DNA from: Lethocerus indicus
Lineage: Eukaryota > Arthropoda > Insecta > Hemiptera > Belostomatidae
Length of the DNA: 64,000 nucleotides
Reading direction: 5' to 3'
Assembly (NCBI GenBank): GCA_019843655.1
Contig: JACDQD010000003.1
Location: 11,844,925-11,908,924, forward strand
Shown: in pieces, positions 1-13,009 of the stretch
Numbering within the stretch: position 1 is the first letter of the stretch
Layout: each line of letters begins with the position of its first letter
The notes under the pieces: model-generated
What the model was told of the DNA's origin: nothing
The model's input: only the letters and a program-made list of their open reading frames with translations
Databases searched by the model: none
Program-made: the position numbers and the translations under genes

Positions 1-944
1 ATCATCCCCAACCCCTAAGTTTATTGCGCCGCAGAAATCAATTTAAAAGCTTTTCAATCGATCCCGGTCTATTGTTTTGCCGCCCGCGATTAATCATCCA
101 ACTATCGCATCAGAAATAATATATAATTTATAGATCTAATATGTCGATACGTATGTTAAAGTTATCTGTCACGTATTTAAGCCAATTAATGAAGTTGTAA
201 CTACCCGAATGTAATATCTACTGTATGCGAACTCTAATAAGCCGGAAAACATTCCATTAAACAGGGACAAAAGATGGTCGACCTAATAGACATTGTGGTG
301 CCTTTGGTTAACAAGCTTCGGAGTAAAAAGTCTGAGCAATTTAATAAGTGTGCGATTACATGAGTCCGTGAGGATTAAACCTGTTGACATATCTTCTGAA
401 CGATACTTCAGTGACAAAGACGCTGTACAATAATTAAACTAAGAAACTCATGATTAAATACTTGTTTTGTACGGCAGTTTTTTCGCATGAAACACTATCC
501 TTGTGACAACGTTAAAATATTTTGAAATCGGCTGACAAACTTAACACAGTATAAAGTACTTGCAGGTTTGCCCAGAATTAAATAATAATAATGATATTCA
601 ATAATTATTTTTGTTTTAATTCCGATAGTGGCCGGAGCATCATCATTTTTAACAGTTTCTGATTTAAAGAGGAATATTTTGAACACTTATTGGATGGTAT
701 TTTAAGCAGCGAGCGGAAAGGACCTCGTATTGCGGGTCCTGCATAACGGCTGTATTTAAGGCACTCTCTTTCGGCTCTGGCAGCTACCTGTCGGACAAAT
801 GTTTCGCATGTTTATAAGCATTTCGTTTCAGTGTCCCTTCGTCATTATATTATTCAATATTAATGCTCGGTTCCAACTTTCAACATACCAACACTTCATT
901 CGCAGTAATATAAAATAAATTTCTTCACTTAATTTCCATCGAAT
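1..944. other. Non-coding, AT-rich
   Basis: I see no exon, RNA gene or transposon here. The only item of note is a 14-base match to the stem-II part of a hammerhead ribozyme at 361-374, discussed as a weak finding. Confidence 0.6.
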
Positions 945-1002
945 AATACGTTCTAATTTATACGTTCTATATTAATTCTATAAAAAATACGTTCTAATTT
1001 AT
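945..1002 (+). repeat. Short direct-repeat cluster (17-bp unit)
   Basis: The 17-mer AATACGTTCTAATTTAT occurs exactly at 945-961 and again at 986-1002. A third partial unit carrying ACGTTCTA lies between them at 962-969. The spacing is not regular enough for a satellite; local slippage is the simplest origin. Confidence 0.85.
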
Positions 1003-3507
1003 TTATTAAAACTTATAAATTATTTCTTATAGTATATTTCCTTCATATCCTTTAACAGTACTCTTTACGCAACATAAGGATCTAACTATCAAAATAAACT
1101 GTAGTTTTCGTGTGGGTACACCTTGTACTGTATTAGGTTCTAGATTGAGACAACACGATTCGCTAATATTGGGATCAATATTACCCCTGGCTGTTCCCGG
1201 CCTGCAGTTAATACCGAAAAAAAAACAATAATTGAAGTTGATCGCCTTTAACAGAGACGATTCAGGAGTCAGGCATTTATGCGTCTACCGTGCTCAACAC
1301 GAATTCCCCAGTCCATAACGGTAGGGGAAATATTTTGAAAGGTTTCCTCGTCCGCCAGTTTCATTTCAGGATAAGGCAGAGAGTTGAAAACGGCCATGCT
1401 TCTCGGGGTCACAAGGCCAAGGTTTTCGACTCGGCTTGTTAGAACGGGCTACGTGCTTTATTGCCGGTCGGCCGATCGATCTCCCGGTTTCTTTCTTTAT
1501 TCTCGTTTTTTTTAATAATTTTTTATTATTTTTTATTTTACCCGTCTAAAGATTTTGCCCCGACGGGAGTCCTCGCTATCTGCTCTTTTCTCGAGATGAC
1601 TTCACCAATATAATTCCCGATGAGGAGACGAGGGCTACGTGAGCTCAATTTGCCGAGCGGAGGTCTCCGCCTCGGCCTCCCCCGTGGACGGATAAACACA
1701 GCCTCCCCCGGCCCTCGGCCCTAATCCGTTTCCCTTCCCATTTTTACTCCAACGCCGAAGAAAACGAGGAGTGGCGTTTTGATATTATTGGACGAAATAA
1801 TGAAAGAAAAAAAGAATTCGACGTCTGATTGGGCCCAATTATACAGCGGAGATACCGATCCCGAAGGTATTTCTAGGAATGCTCAGAAATCGATGGTCGG
1901 TACAATACCAATTTAAGCGGACAGAAGTACCGATTCCGTTAAGACACATGATAGTAATTTGGCGCATTAATTAGCATGATGATGGTGAAACTATATCTTA
2001 CTCTCTTAATTTAACAATATATATCCTTTACTGTGAAGGCATTCTTCTTCCTAGAGGTTAACTGTATCAAAATTACTAATACACCTATTTTTTTTGGTAT
2101 TTGTCTGGCGAATGCTTATCAATGACTTTTAATGCGAATTTTATGATGTTTTGTGTGCAAAGTTTGGGACAGAAATTATCACTACAGGTGCATACATTTC
2201 AACCAAGCCAATTCATAATGAACAGTTTGTGATAAAAATATATGTGCAATCATGAAAATTCCACTTCTGTAAGATATCGTGAATTATAGACATATAAGAC
2301 AAGCATAAATCTATAAATAGAAATAGCTTCGGCAACACTCATTAGTTATCGATACAATTTTAACTCTAGTCAGATATCTATCTGAGTGGGAGAAAAACAA
2401 TGGTATCTGTTGGAAAAAAAGACCGATCGGACTATAATTTCATACAACACCGCGACAGGGGCTAAATTCATCAGACCAGTTATACCAATCTGCTTCACGG
2501 CGGTCCGAATTCCGCAATGAAAATACGACCCCTAATAACAGAGTGCCGCGTGGGCCGGAAGAGCCTAGGCCGAAAAACAAAATAGAAAATAAAAAGGTTA
2601 AACTGAAAGGTAAATCGAACCCAAACTGATTGGATATTTAATTGAACGCCCCCGTCATCTTATATTGTTTTTTGTTTCCGACGGTATGGACTCCATTAGG
2701 AGGGCACCAGATAAAAGTAAATTATTGCAAGCCTCCCACTCCGGCCGGTTAATAAATTGATTTTTCTGACTCCCATTAATTGCTCGGAGAGTGAACGGGT
2801 TTCGGCCAAATTAAATAAAATAAAAAAAAATACGAGAAGAAAAAGAAATAAACGCTTGGGCCTGTTAGGAAGGCGTTATTTTTAAGTCCTTGACCTTAAA
2901 GACTGGATGGAGTGTTTAAGGGGCCTGGAGGCTGACCCCCGGTGTTTAAGTCGAAGCTTCATTAAGCATCGAAGATAAATAAGCCCTAATTGTACTGCGA
3001 ACGCCGCATCGCGAACAATCTCATATTGTGGCGATTGATTTCTGTTTGCGTTCCCTTAGTAAGCCCAATGAAATAAGATAAAAAAAACCTCCCGCTGTCA
3101 GGGCCGATTCGTGGTATTTAACTGATGCAGTCGTGCTCTCGTAGACTGTTTCAGCATTCATATTTGATTTTCAAATCGGCGATGGACTCATTCGTTCATA
3201 TTTTTATGTCCGCTGATGTTTGGTTTTGAAAGACTAGGAGGCGCTCAGTTCTCGATTCTAGCCCAGGATCTCAAGCATTCTTGCCTGGTGCTCACCCGAG
3301 ACCCGTTCATATAGAATTCTTAACTGTCTCCAAATATTTAATCGAAGAATAAGCAGAAATGATCCCATCAACTCTAGGCTCCCGATAAAAGTGATAATAT
3401 TAGGTAATGGCTGAAAATCGAGGACAAATTCTAAGGATAACTTTATCGGAGTAATTTGACTGTTTACGCTGGTGATGCATACTTTTGAGGAGGAACAATG
3501 GAGCATC
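1003..3507. other. Non-coding; AT-rich with GC-balanced islands
   Basis: No gene is recognised. A T-rich tract lies around 1500-1548. GC-balanced stretches at about 1555-1760 and 2440-3060 contain mixed CCGG and TTAAT words, including GGCCGGTTAATAAATTG near 2742. These could be conserved regulatory DNA, but nothing in the single sequence proves it. Confidence 0.5.
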
Positions 3508-3710
3508 AATAAGTTAGTCCGCTGAAAGTCCCTCGTACCTTACACAAACATGGGACAAATTAGGAGTCCGGTACGGCCCGCTCGTAAATACGAGTCCCAC
3601 CGAGTGTACCTGAAGAACAATCGGAGCCAATAAAATGGAGGATCTCTTTTTACGGAAATCGACTTTCCAATTGCCTAACGCCGACGTTATTCTTTCTTTC
3701 AGGCATCCTC
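3508..3710. repeat. Local duplication, copy 1
   Basis: This stretch is homologous to 3892-4110. Shared blocks in the same order are AATAAGTT at the left edge, GACAAATTAGGAG (3554 here, 3924 in copy 2), a TAAATACG block, and a 39-bp core at 3637-3675 that differs from copy 2 by a single A/G change. The match continues more loosely through a pyrimidine-rich tail. No frame is conserved between copies, indels interrupt the alignment, and no transposon ends are visible. It reads as a diverged duplication of a non-coding element whose core has stayed nearly identical. Confidence 0.88.
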
Positions 3711-3891
3711 GTCGCCGACTAATGGATTGAAATCCAACTATTTTATTTTAAAATGTTATAATTTTTGGGTTATAATTATTCTCTTACGTGCTGATTATCA
3801 TCAGTCAGAAGTTACCACTCCAATAAACCAGCGTTTAAACAACCAATAAGGACTAATTGAACCCAGTTGCTTCAATGTTTGATGTACATAT

Positions 3892-4110
3892 AATAAGTTG
3901 GTCGAGTACCTAACAGAAACGCGGACAAATTAGGAGGCCGCTCTTAAATACGGTCTCCATTTCAATGCCGTACAGAGGGGGCCTAAGGTTGTCGGGTCCG
4001 CCGAGTTTCGGCCTCAACAATCGACCGCAATAAACAGGAGGATCTCTTTTTACGGAAATCGGCTTTCCAATTGCCCAACCCCGTCCTATCGTTCCTTTTT
4101 TTTCCTTCCA
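3892..4110. repeat. Local duplication, copy 2
   Basis: This is the second copy of the 3508-3710 segment. The core at 4037-4075 lies exactly 400 bp downstream of the copy 1 core and matches it at 38 of 39 positions. The left part is offset by 370 bp, so about 30 bp of net insertion lies between the two blocks, in a GC-rich middle part with no good partner in copy 1. The 181-bp spacer between copies (3711-3891) is AT-rich and unrelated. What it does is unknown; a duplicated enhancer module or an old tandem duplication are both possible. Confidence 0.88.
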
Positions 4111-7100
4111 TAAATTCCTTCCTCCATGCACCCGCCTCCGACCCAAATGGGAAGTAAGAGGTCGTTTGGAGCGCGGGGAGTTACCCGCACTTATATTCTT
4201 TTTTTGTCGGTGAGTGTGTGTGAGACGACGATCCCTTTCACTTCCAGAAGTATATCACGTATAAGTCTTTGGGTTTTCTTCTTCTGTCCCTTTTTTTCAC
4301 TCCTCCGCTTAGCAATCCAACGCATGGCTGGTTTGAATAATGTACACGCCCGCTTCCGGGCCCCACTTAAACGCTAGACTCCCCGTCATCTGTGATTAGT
4401 TTCCTGGTAATAAGAGCAACATTTTGAAATCAAGCCTCCAGTACACCGACTAGACTAGTAATTTAGTATGCGGGACAGCTTCGTCGAGAATGGAATAACA
4501 ATAATGTTAGAGTAGTGTTTCAGCCATTTTTATTTAAATATGTAAGTAATAACTTTCTTTCTAATCCCCTCCTCTTTTTAACCCACGACTATTGATATGC
4601 TCAACTTCAATTACTGAGATTACTGTAAATTTTGAATTAATATTATCTTAATACAGTTTCCATTTAAAAGATTAAATTAATTTATTTTAATCAATAAATT
4701 GATCATAATAGGTACTCACTGAGTAACAAGTTCTCAATATCGACATTCAAGGCAGGAAGACGTTATATAACGTTACTCGAGTGCACGGAACGGACGTACC
4801 GTTAAAGACGGATAAAAGACGGGCGTTAAAGACACGCTCTCCCCGTATAATAAAGTCTGTAAAATAATGGTAACTTTTCAAGAAGCGACGTGCATAAAAC
4901 TCTTGCCCCGAGTAGGTGCTAATCGATTCAGGTATCGATTTCACCTCCCTTTACCTAGGCGGCCGTCAAAGGTCATCTCTGGTTGGCGCGATGACGCAAC
5001 GACGTCAGATGATACGGCCGAGGGTCTGGCGACGGGCGCAGATAGAGCGGGGGAAAAATTGATAATTATTAATTATTGATTCGCCACCTGTTATTATTTT
5101 ATCTGCTGGGGCGGGCAGGTCGCCTTCGATCGACCGTACGGCGCCGGCTGAATGATGCAGCGCACTCGCCACAAAACGTGTCATGACTCCAATCATCGCC
5201 TCTGATACAACCGAGGAAAATGAAGGAGTAGGAGGAGTATATAGTAGTTGTGCGATTGACCTACTATCAGTACCTTCAGTACATGAGGATAACACCTGGA
5301 CGGACAATAGATAAAAGTCAACCCAATTATTAGAAACATCTATATAAAAGCTATTTATAAAAACGATTTCCAGTTATAGCAATAACGGATATCAATTATT
5401 TAAATGTAATCCCAAAAGTACTACTATTTTAACTTAATTTCTCCTTTCCTTATACTAGAGTATATACTGAGCGATAATGAATAAATCATTTATTTATTTT
5501 CGTGTTTTATGTTAATCGTGTAAATTTAAGACGAGTCTCTGGAAACGTTTTCTAATGTAGCCGAAGAGTGCCACCCGATGCATCATTCTGGACTATATTT
5601 TACCTCGCTTCGACTCGATTTATTTAGCCATGAACCGCGATTGCAATATATTTGAATTGCCATCATTCACTTCCAATTTGATCACCCTACATTAAGTTGA
5701 CGTTTATGCCCGCGGTCGTAAAACGGTCGGACCATCGGTGCTGGGAGTCACAGTCGCAGTGTCACAACCGCGGTACATTTATAATGCGTCCCTGGTTTTG
5801 TCAGCGACGATTTGAGCAAAACGTAGTCTTTTTTTTTCACTATTTTCCTCTAAGGTCTATTCAGTTTGAAGGAGTGGAGCAACGCCGATTTCCAGTAATG
5901 CATCGACAGTACAAAAGAGATAAGGGCAAGGCTGTCTTCGGGTACGGCCTTCGATTGGGAACGGGACCGCGGAGCGGAAAAAAAATATAAATCGATCGAA
6001 AATTAAAAAAGACTGAGGAGAGTTCAACAACTTCCAGGGTCTTTTTTACTTTGGTTTACTTTACTTAGAGCTGAAAATTGAGAGAGCGTCCCGACGCTGC
6101 TGCTCAAGAGGCATCCGGCAGCACGTGATCCCATTCTTCCTCTTCTCCGCATGCGCACTCCCAGCGCTCTGACAGTCTTGGCTTGTGTTGATGAGCACTA
6201 AGCGGAGGGAGGCTAATCGATAAGTTACCCACCCTTGCGTTGATTCTCTCCACCTCTCTTCCCGCTTTTCCCTCCATGTCTTCGGCGATGGCCGAACGGG
6301 GCCAAATCGCCAGGTCCTGATAATAATAACGATCCTATTATTTCCACATATCAGTCATTGTGTATAATTTTGACTGTTTCGGAAGAGGTGTAAATCTTTC
6401 GGGCCAAAACTTTGTACTAAATTTTATTTCATGGATATGAAGATCATCGTTAACGGGTACCGGCTGCGCCGTTGACACCGGTGGCAGGGAAAAAACATTG
6501 GCAGAAAGTTGGGCCCGAGATCGGGCGGAAAGGCGAAGAATAGGGACGTGAAGAAAATAGTAAATCATATCGGCTGGGAGGGTCCCCCCGTTGGCTCTGG
6601 CGGATAGATAAGGTCAAGGTTGGGAATCTTGAGAAACTGTGCAAGGCGACCGGCTGCGTTTCACATTATTATTATTATTATTTATAGCGGGAAATGCGGG
6701 CCGGGTAGCGTCACACGTGGCTCTGAAATGTGACTCAGCCGACCGGCGTGACCGCCGCCCAAACCCAATCGAGATCTCAACCGATAGATTGAAAGAATTA
6801 ATTGGAAACATTCAATTCGCCGGTCGGTGTTTGTTTTCTCTGAAAAATAAATAACATCAAACTTTATAACAGTTTCTAAGAAAACCGAAATTGATCGCTA
6901 CGTTCTCCGTGTGCACTGGTGAAATATAATAGTCGTGATAGGTTCGATTTGCGCCTTATTAATTAAAATTATTTTCCTGGAAAACGTTCCTTCGTCTTAT
7001 AGTCGCGCCGTTAATATAACTAATTTTATAACTTGTATTGAATCGATCGAGTATTTCTTTTTATAAGGACAGGAAGATACCTGCTATGCACAAGCTACTG

Positions 7101-7584
7101 AACAAATACATTTTGAAACCCTAGTAAAAGTGGTTGTGATAAACAGATTACAGCACCTTGCACTCGATTTCATAAAAATTCTTGTCACTCCGTTACACCG
7201 GGGGAAATTCTTTCAAAAACCTCTGCGGCACCATAAAATAGTACAGTCGGTAGGCTTCAATTGCAGTAGGTTCATAAAAAGGCGTGGAATTGTTGCGATC
7301 GGCCTTACTTTTGTGCTCCAAATTAACTAATTTTGTTCGTGTGTTTGTGTATATCCCAACACAACCTTTCCTTGAACAACAGAAGAGGGTACGCTCGCTT
7401 ACAGACATGAACGGAGTGCGTAATGAGTGCCTGTGGGTAGTTGTTTCCCAACAAAGTGCCGATTTCCTGCTTGTTACTCGGCGCTATTCAACGGTAAGGT
7501 TCATCATTTCACCTTTTCGTCGACTCCCCCAGCGCTGTAACGTCCTTGAGTGAGTCTCATCCGTGAATGGGAAAAAGTGAAGTT
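4111..7584. other. Non-coding; mixed composition
   Basis: No gene is recognised. Small items: a 14-bp palindrome ACGTTATATAACGT (4760-4773); CGTTAAAGAC repeated at 4800 and 4824; a hairpin with A6GAC/GTCT6 arms (6005-6013 and 6039-6047); and a short (ATT)n run at 6664-6682. GC-richer DNA lies at about 4980-5160 and 6460-6780. Open frames on both strands overlap each other and show no domain. Confidence 0.5.
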
Positions 7585-7640
7585 CTCCCTCTCACTCTCT
7601 CTCTATGTCTCTCTCACTCGACTCGCGAAGCTCCCTCCCG
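7585..7640. repeat. Imperfect (CT)n tract
   Basis: Pyrimidine-rich run with CTCTCACTCTCTCTCTATG and a second CTCTCTC block. It is a low-complexity microsatellite on the opposite strand sense to the GA tract 100 bp downstream. Confidence 0.8.
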
Positions 7641-7733
7641 AGAGAAAGTATCATGAATTATTGCTCATTGATAATTCCCAGAGATGAATGGACCGAGGGT
7701 CTACCGCGTGTGAGTGGGAGACGAGGCATGAAC

Positions 7734-7740
<7 letters not shown>

Positions 7741-7764
<24 letters not shown>
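7741..7764 (+). repeat. (AG)12 microsatellite
   Basis: Twelve uninterrupted AG units, preceded by GAGAGAT. Such tracts are potential GAGA-factor sites in insects, but they are also common neutral repeats. Confidence 0.95.
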
Positions 7765-10700
7765 TTTAGCGGGACGGCATCACCTTGCGTCTAGGTCGTG
7801 TTACAGGCTACAGCCGGCTAATGCCACGTCATCAATTACATCCTTACCGACTTGAGAAAACTTAGGAAAATTTATGACGGATAAGCTCTTATATTATTAG
7901 GACTGCTCGACTGTCAAAGGCTTCCTGTTTCTCGATAGGAGAGGTGGGCTGGGAAAATATGTTTGTTGCTATAGACCATGATATGCTAATTTTAACATTC
8001 AGACCAGATCCTGCGCAATATTAATCATCCGAATAATCGTCATTGATCGATGTTGTACGCAATAAAACTTTAAATAAAATAAAATTTAGGTGCCTATACT
8101 TACAGTTAATTAAGTGATTATTTTAAAATAAATTTTCCCCTGTAACGTAATTTTTTGTATACTTCTTTAAACGTGTATCAATTCTTAGTACATTATGTTT
8201 TTATACTGGAGTGTGCATGTAGCTAGTAGCATGATGGATGCTACTGTGGAGTTTTAATCGTTATAATGAACGGCCTTTTGATACAATTTCGTGGGGAACT
8301 TCGATCAGGAATACATGAATCTGTCTTCTTTTCATAGTCTTCCCACAATAAGAAAATTATATTGCAGTAAATTATAGGACTGCTGAATCTAATCTTTTAC
8401 TTATATCACTTTAAAGAATCGACCGTTATTTTAAAAGCCAAGCAGGTATTAAATGCAAAACGACTTCTGGAATTAGCGGATTTGTCGTAGTGGACTCAGA
8501 AGGGTTCAAAGACTTCCGAACTGGGCGCAGACGCCCCCTTTCGTCATCGGCGTTTTTCTCCCCGGCGTTCTTTTCATCCTCCAAAGCGTTCGTAATTCGT
8601 GCGCAATTCAGAAACTGAGAGGAGGAGAGAAAGAGAGTTAGGGTGGGGTGGACGGCGGCTAACCGGCTTTACAAAACAAAGTTCGAGTGAGTCCAAATAG
8701 GACCATTAAACTGAGCGCGACGGTCATGGTTCTGGTGGGAGGTTGTGAGAAGAAAAGAGGAGGTGTGCTAGTGTGGCAAGAGGAGCGTAGAGCGTAGGCC
8801 GGGGATTTGCACAAGAGCCACCAATAATCGGCGTTCAGAATCGGATTTGACCGGCCTGTCGACACAAGGACCGGGCCACAACCGCAGCTTGCTTCACATC
8901 CGACGTTTGATTCCCCCCATTTATACCGTTCACTCCTCCCGACACATCAATCCATCCTCACGCTAAGGGTCTCGTCTCACATACCATATTTTCTGCATTC
9001 CTCCGTAGGAACCTATTTATACACAGGTCTTGCAAATACCCTACACGAGATACAGCAACATATTTTACCAATAAAACATCAAACTATAACAAAATTAATA
9101 ACAGGATATATAAAAAAGGGATGCAAACTTCTGGTCTTCATTTTGAATTAACTGCAAGATAAATGCATGTTCATGGAAGCTGTTCACCGTGACATGCTTT
9201 TTTTCCGACCGGTCAGCACGTTAGACTTCAATTATCGAAGTCATTATTAAGGAAGATATTAATTACTGTTATAATGGTTAATAATAATAATAACTCTAAT
9301 GTGAAACTGTTAGTCATTTATGAAAATGTAACGGTGATCGGGATCCGTTTTGAAGTGGAACCAAGTGGTGGACAGGAAAGGTTCCTTTACAATATTTTAT
9401 CTTGTTTGTTGTAATTATTTTTCATAATTATAATAAAAAATTGAGTCTCGATGAGGATAAAATGAATATACATAGTTTACTAACTTGTTTTCAACAGGGA
9501 ATCCATTTTATGTAGGCCTCATTGTCGTGATATGCCAGCGAACTAGGAATGAGACGGGTAGGCTGCGGAATTAATTATTGGTAAAGGATAATTAATACAG
9601 ACGAAATCGGACAGCATCCGGCCGGATCTGGAGACAGACAGATCGTCAATTAACCGGTCGTCCTGGGCCCGATTACAATAATGCGTGTCCTATTGTATGA
9701 TTTCCTAATTAAAATCGCCTTTAGGTCGGCGGGCAAAGGAGGCGGCTCTTCGTTAAAACGGTACCGGTGTACCTTCTTCATTTTGTTTGCCCGCGCCGAG
9801 CCCGAGTAGCTCCCCTACCCCAAAAATGGAGAGCCGACGGCCCTTAGCAAAACGCCGTAAAGGACTGAAGACCTCGCGCGCATTTAATGCCCCTCGTACG
9901 CTCTATTGGGTACAATTAGCCGGATCCAAACCGGGTACGAATTGATGCCTTATTGAACCCAATCCGGTCTTTACCCGGGCAGAAATTCTCCCCGGGGAGA
10001 CTGCAACCGAATCCTAATAAGCCACGCCGGCAGCACTTCTCCCCATGTCTATGATATAGCCCCGACCGGCATTGATTTATGGCCTACCGGCAGGCGCAAT
10101 TCTGTGTCCTCGGACAGTGAAAACATTCCTTGGAATAGAAAGAAAAGGCAATAATAAATTGAAGGATGGGCCGAGGGATAATTATTTGCAATATTCAACA
10201 CGAAATTGTGATCAACATAGACATAATATATTAACTATTATATGAGTTACACCTTAAAGATATTAAGAATAATCTCACTACCTAAGGAATGGAATTGTTA
10301 ATCGTGTAATTTTAAAATAATTTTTAACTGTCCCACCTGGGAATCCTTCGCCACCGACACAAGCCTAGTGTCTTGAGGTACATCGACAACATTCCCACGA
10401 ATAACCTACTTTATTCATAAAGAGATATAAAGAATAATATAAAGGTCCTCCTTTTTTAGGTTGGCCATACCTCTTCAAAGACCTTTATGCTGATTGTAGA
10501 GCAATGTAATATTTATGCGGAGGTCTAATTTCAAAAATCTTCACTCCTGCAAATTTCTTTCTCTTGTTTGGTCCAATTCTTGACAGGTTCTGGCTGTTCA
10601 CCATTCTCAGTAGTAATACATTGGGTCAATTAAAAATTTTGTTGGCCATCCACGTGAAGAGTGGTTATCGGAAAGAGAGAGAGAGATAGGCTATTGATAA

Positions 10701-12344
10701 TACTGGTACGTACAGTCTTAATGTTCGGGTTAATCTTTCAACATTGAGCGAGTGTTAAGAGTAATTGTGCTGGCTTGTGTTCTAAACCTGAGTATCGTTT
10801 CGACGAAGCGACGCAATATTTCCTTGACTTTTAGAGTGTTTTTGTTGAACTGTCTTCTTTTGAATTGCTATTGAAACTGATTCGCACTTGGGAGCGTCTG
10901 GTGAAGATTAATAGTCACCTCTGTAGGGGGGCAAGGAGGCCTTCTTCTTTTGAATACCATTTTTACATTTCATAGCCCGGTGTACGGTGCGCAATACGTG
11001 ACGCAATATTGTAATATCGGGCGTTTATGTTTTTATCACGCCGTTTTTGACTGTTATCACACATGTGATATAATCTTCTCACCGCATTATTGCAGGTTTC
11101 CCCACCTCCAATAGCTATGTTACGCGTGTCTCGTCTCCAATAATATTTTCTACTATTAGTGATTTCTCGGGTGTGTTAAGAGCAATGCAGCATCTATGAT
11201 CCCATTCAATGCAGTATTTTTAATAATTATTATTAATATGACAAAAGTAAATAGATGTTACGCAAAGGGAAAAAATATATAAAAGAACATTTTAATAGGT
11301 ATTTCTGTATAAAAGGTTAATACAACTGGCAGTTTACACAGAAAGTTACATAACAAGGAGTATGTACACCCGTTACAATTTCTATTGAATTTAATTGGAT
11401 CCCGTTAATTATCCAGAAACAATATTCAAGTACACTAGGAAAAAAGATTAACATAGGTATACACGCACTCAAATCACAATGTTATAAGGAATATAACATT
11501 CAATGTAATTATATGTATCTTATTCTTTGCTCTTTTTGGTATGATTTCCCGCTTGTGTTGCCTATAATTTAAAATTATGATTTTAGAACATGTAAGTTAA
11601 TATGTCTACGGTCTCAACAAGGAATGGGCACGAATTAATTTTCTTTTTATTTCGATTTACACAATTGGCTGCTTACAGTTGAAGTTGATAGAATTCATTA
11701 AAATTACGATTTTCTGAGTAGCAAGGCTAACATAACAAGCTGATTCATCACAAGCCTACATACGTAGAAAAAAATCAGTATCAGGATTTCACACTTGATA
11801 GCACGTAGATTATTGGGGAATAATAGATCAATAAGCGAGCCACCCATTTTCCCCCTCTTAATTTCCTAAGCGCTCTTTATTGGCAGAACTGTTGATCTTC
11901 CAAATTTATGGCCACGAAAGCTTAATAATTTTCCATTCGATCTCTTATGAGTGGCGACTGGCATTTAGAGGACAATGCAACCCCCGAGAAAGGTTAATAG
12001 ACTCGCCGGCCACCTCACGCTCCTTAGATTGAGTTCAGTGCACCGCATTATTCTGCCCTCGGTATAATGCCACCCTTCCATATTAAGCCCTTACAAGGAA
12101 GTGTTGTGTGTTAGCGCTTTCAGCTAAACTTGAACCCTTTCCAATCTAATTAAACATGCCTATTCGTTTTCCTCTGAAGAGGATCGCGTGCAGTGGATAT
12201 CTACTCCCCCATCGGTGTTAAAGCTACTCCTGCTCGGCCCCCTTACACTATTTCACCCAACATTAGTTACTGCCAAAGCCAATATACTTTTAAACATTAA
12301 TTCGTCAGCCTAATAACTTGAGCTCGTCCTCCACGAATTTTTAA
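7765..12344. other. Non-coding; no gene recognised
   Basis: Mostly AT-rich. A purine-rich stretch lies near 8617-8657. A more GC-balanced block at 9600-10110 has many GGCCGG and AATTAA words and looks like candidate regulatory DNA. A TATCAC/GTGATA hairpin lies at 11055-11070. Short AG runs occur at about 10675-10690. No splice-bounded coding exon or RNA fold is convincing. Confidence 0.5.
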
Positions 12345-12364
12345 TTCTGTGTTATAACACAGAA
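12345..12364. repeat. Perfect 20-bp palindrome
   Basis: The half-site TTCTGTGTTA is followed directly by its exact reverse complement, with no spacer and a TTATAA centre. Fewer than 0.1 such palindromes are expected by chance in 64 kb of even-composition DNA. It could bind a dimeric factor or be a cruciform-prone site. No transposon ends or coding sequence are associated. Confidence 0.95.
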
Positions 12365-12917
12365 CGTTTCATTATTATAGTGGAATGAAGTAGTCGCCAT
12401 TTTAATTCTGACGAGTAGAAACGCAATAAAATTCTGGAAATTAAAATCTCTTGTTTTCTTTTTCGGCAATGTATTTATTTAAATTAATTATGGAATTAGT
12501 TATGTCCAATTGATTAGGTTCTTTATGAATGTTAACGACATAAACCTAGAGCACATTAAGAATAAACAGCTGTTATGATATTAATAATGTTTTAATTATT
12601 AAACGCGCACAATCTTTGCATATCTCGGAATAAAAAGGATATTATTCGTTTGGAATATGATTCTTCTGGCAACCCGTTTTCATTTTACAGTGGACATTAT
12701 TTTTTTGGATCGAGCCGACGATCGTTCTCTGAATTTAAAATATTCGTGCCGTATTTTACATGCGGGATGACAAGGCGAGATCTGCCCTTGTTAAAATTTC
12801 ACCTACAAGACGCATTGTGGCAGACACCAGGAGCGTGCCAGTCCCGGTTGGGACATGTCGCGGATAAGTGCCCACGAACTCCGTGTTTTGCCGACATTTG
12901 AATATAAGGGAGTGCGG
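12365..12917. other. Non-coding; AT-rich then mixed
   Basis: AT-rich to about 12640, then more balanced. An open frame covers part of 12650-12901, but it has no recognisable domain and is overlapped by an equally long frame on the other strand. Confidence 0.5.
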
Positions 12918-12957
12918 CGAGAGAGAGGGGTAAGTGGGAGATGGAGGGAGGGAGGGA

Positions 12958-12992
<35 letters not shown>

Positions 12993-13009
12993 TGAGAGAA
13001 TGACGTTAC
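12918..13009 (+). repeat. Polypurine tract: G-quadruplex motif plus (AG)n
   Basis: About 90 bp of almost pure purine. G-runs at 12927-12930, 12936-12938, 12946-12948, 12950-12952 and 12954-12956 fit the G3+N1-7 quadruplex rule. They are followed by about 29 bp of AG repeat (12961-12989). The AG part could form triplex DNA or bind GAGA factors. On the minus strand it creates the serine/leucine run of a spurious open frame. Confidence 0.9.

Noticed and set aside
7543..7554. TCCTTGAGTGAG, matching the 3' part of insect miR-307
   Set aside because: The seed half of the microRNA is not present and no opposing arm lies upstream, so no hairpin forms.
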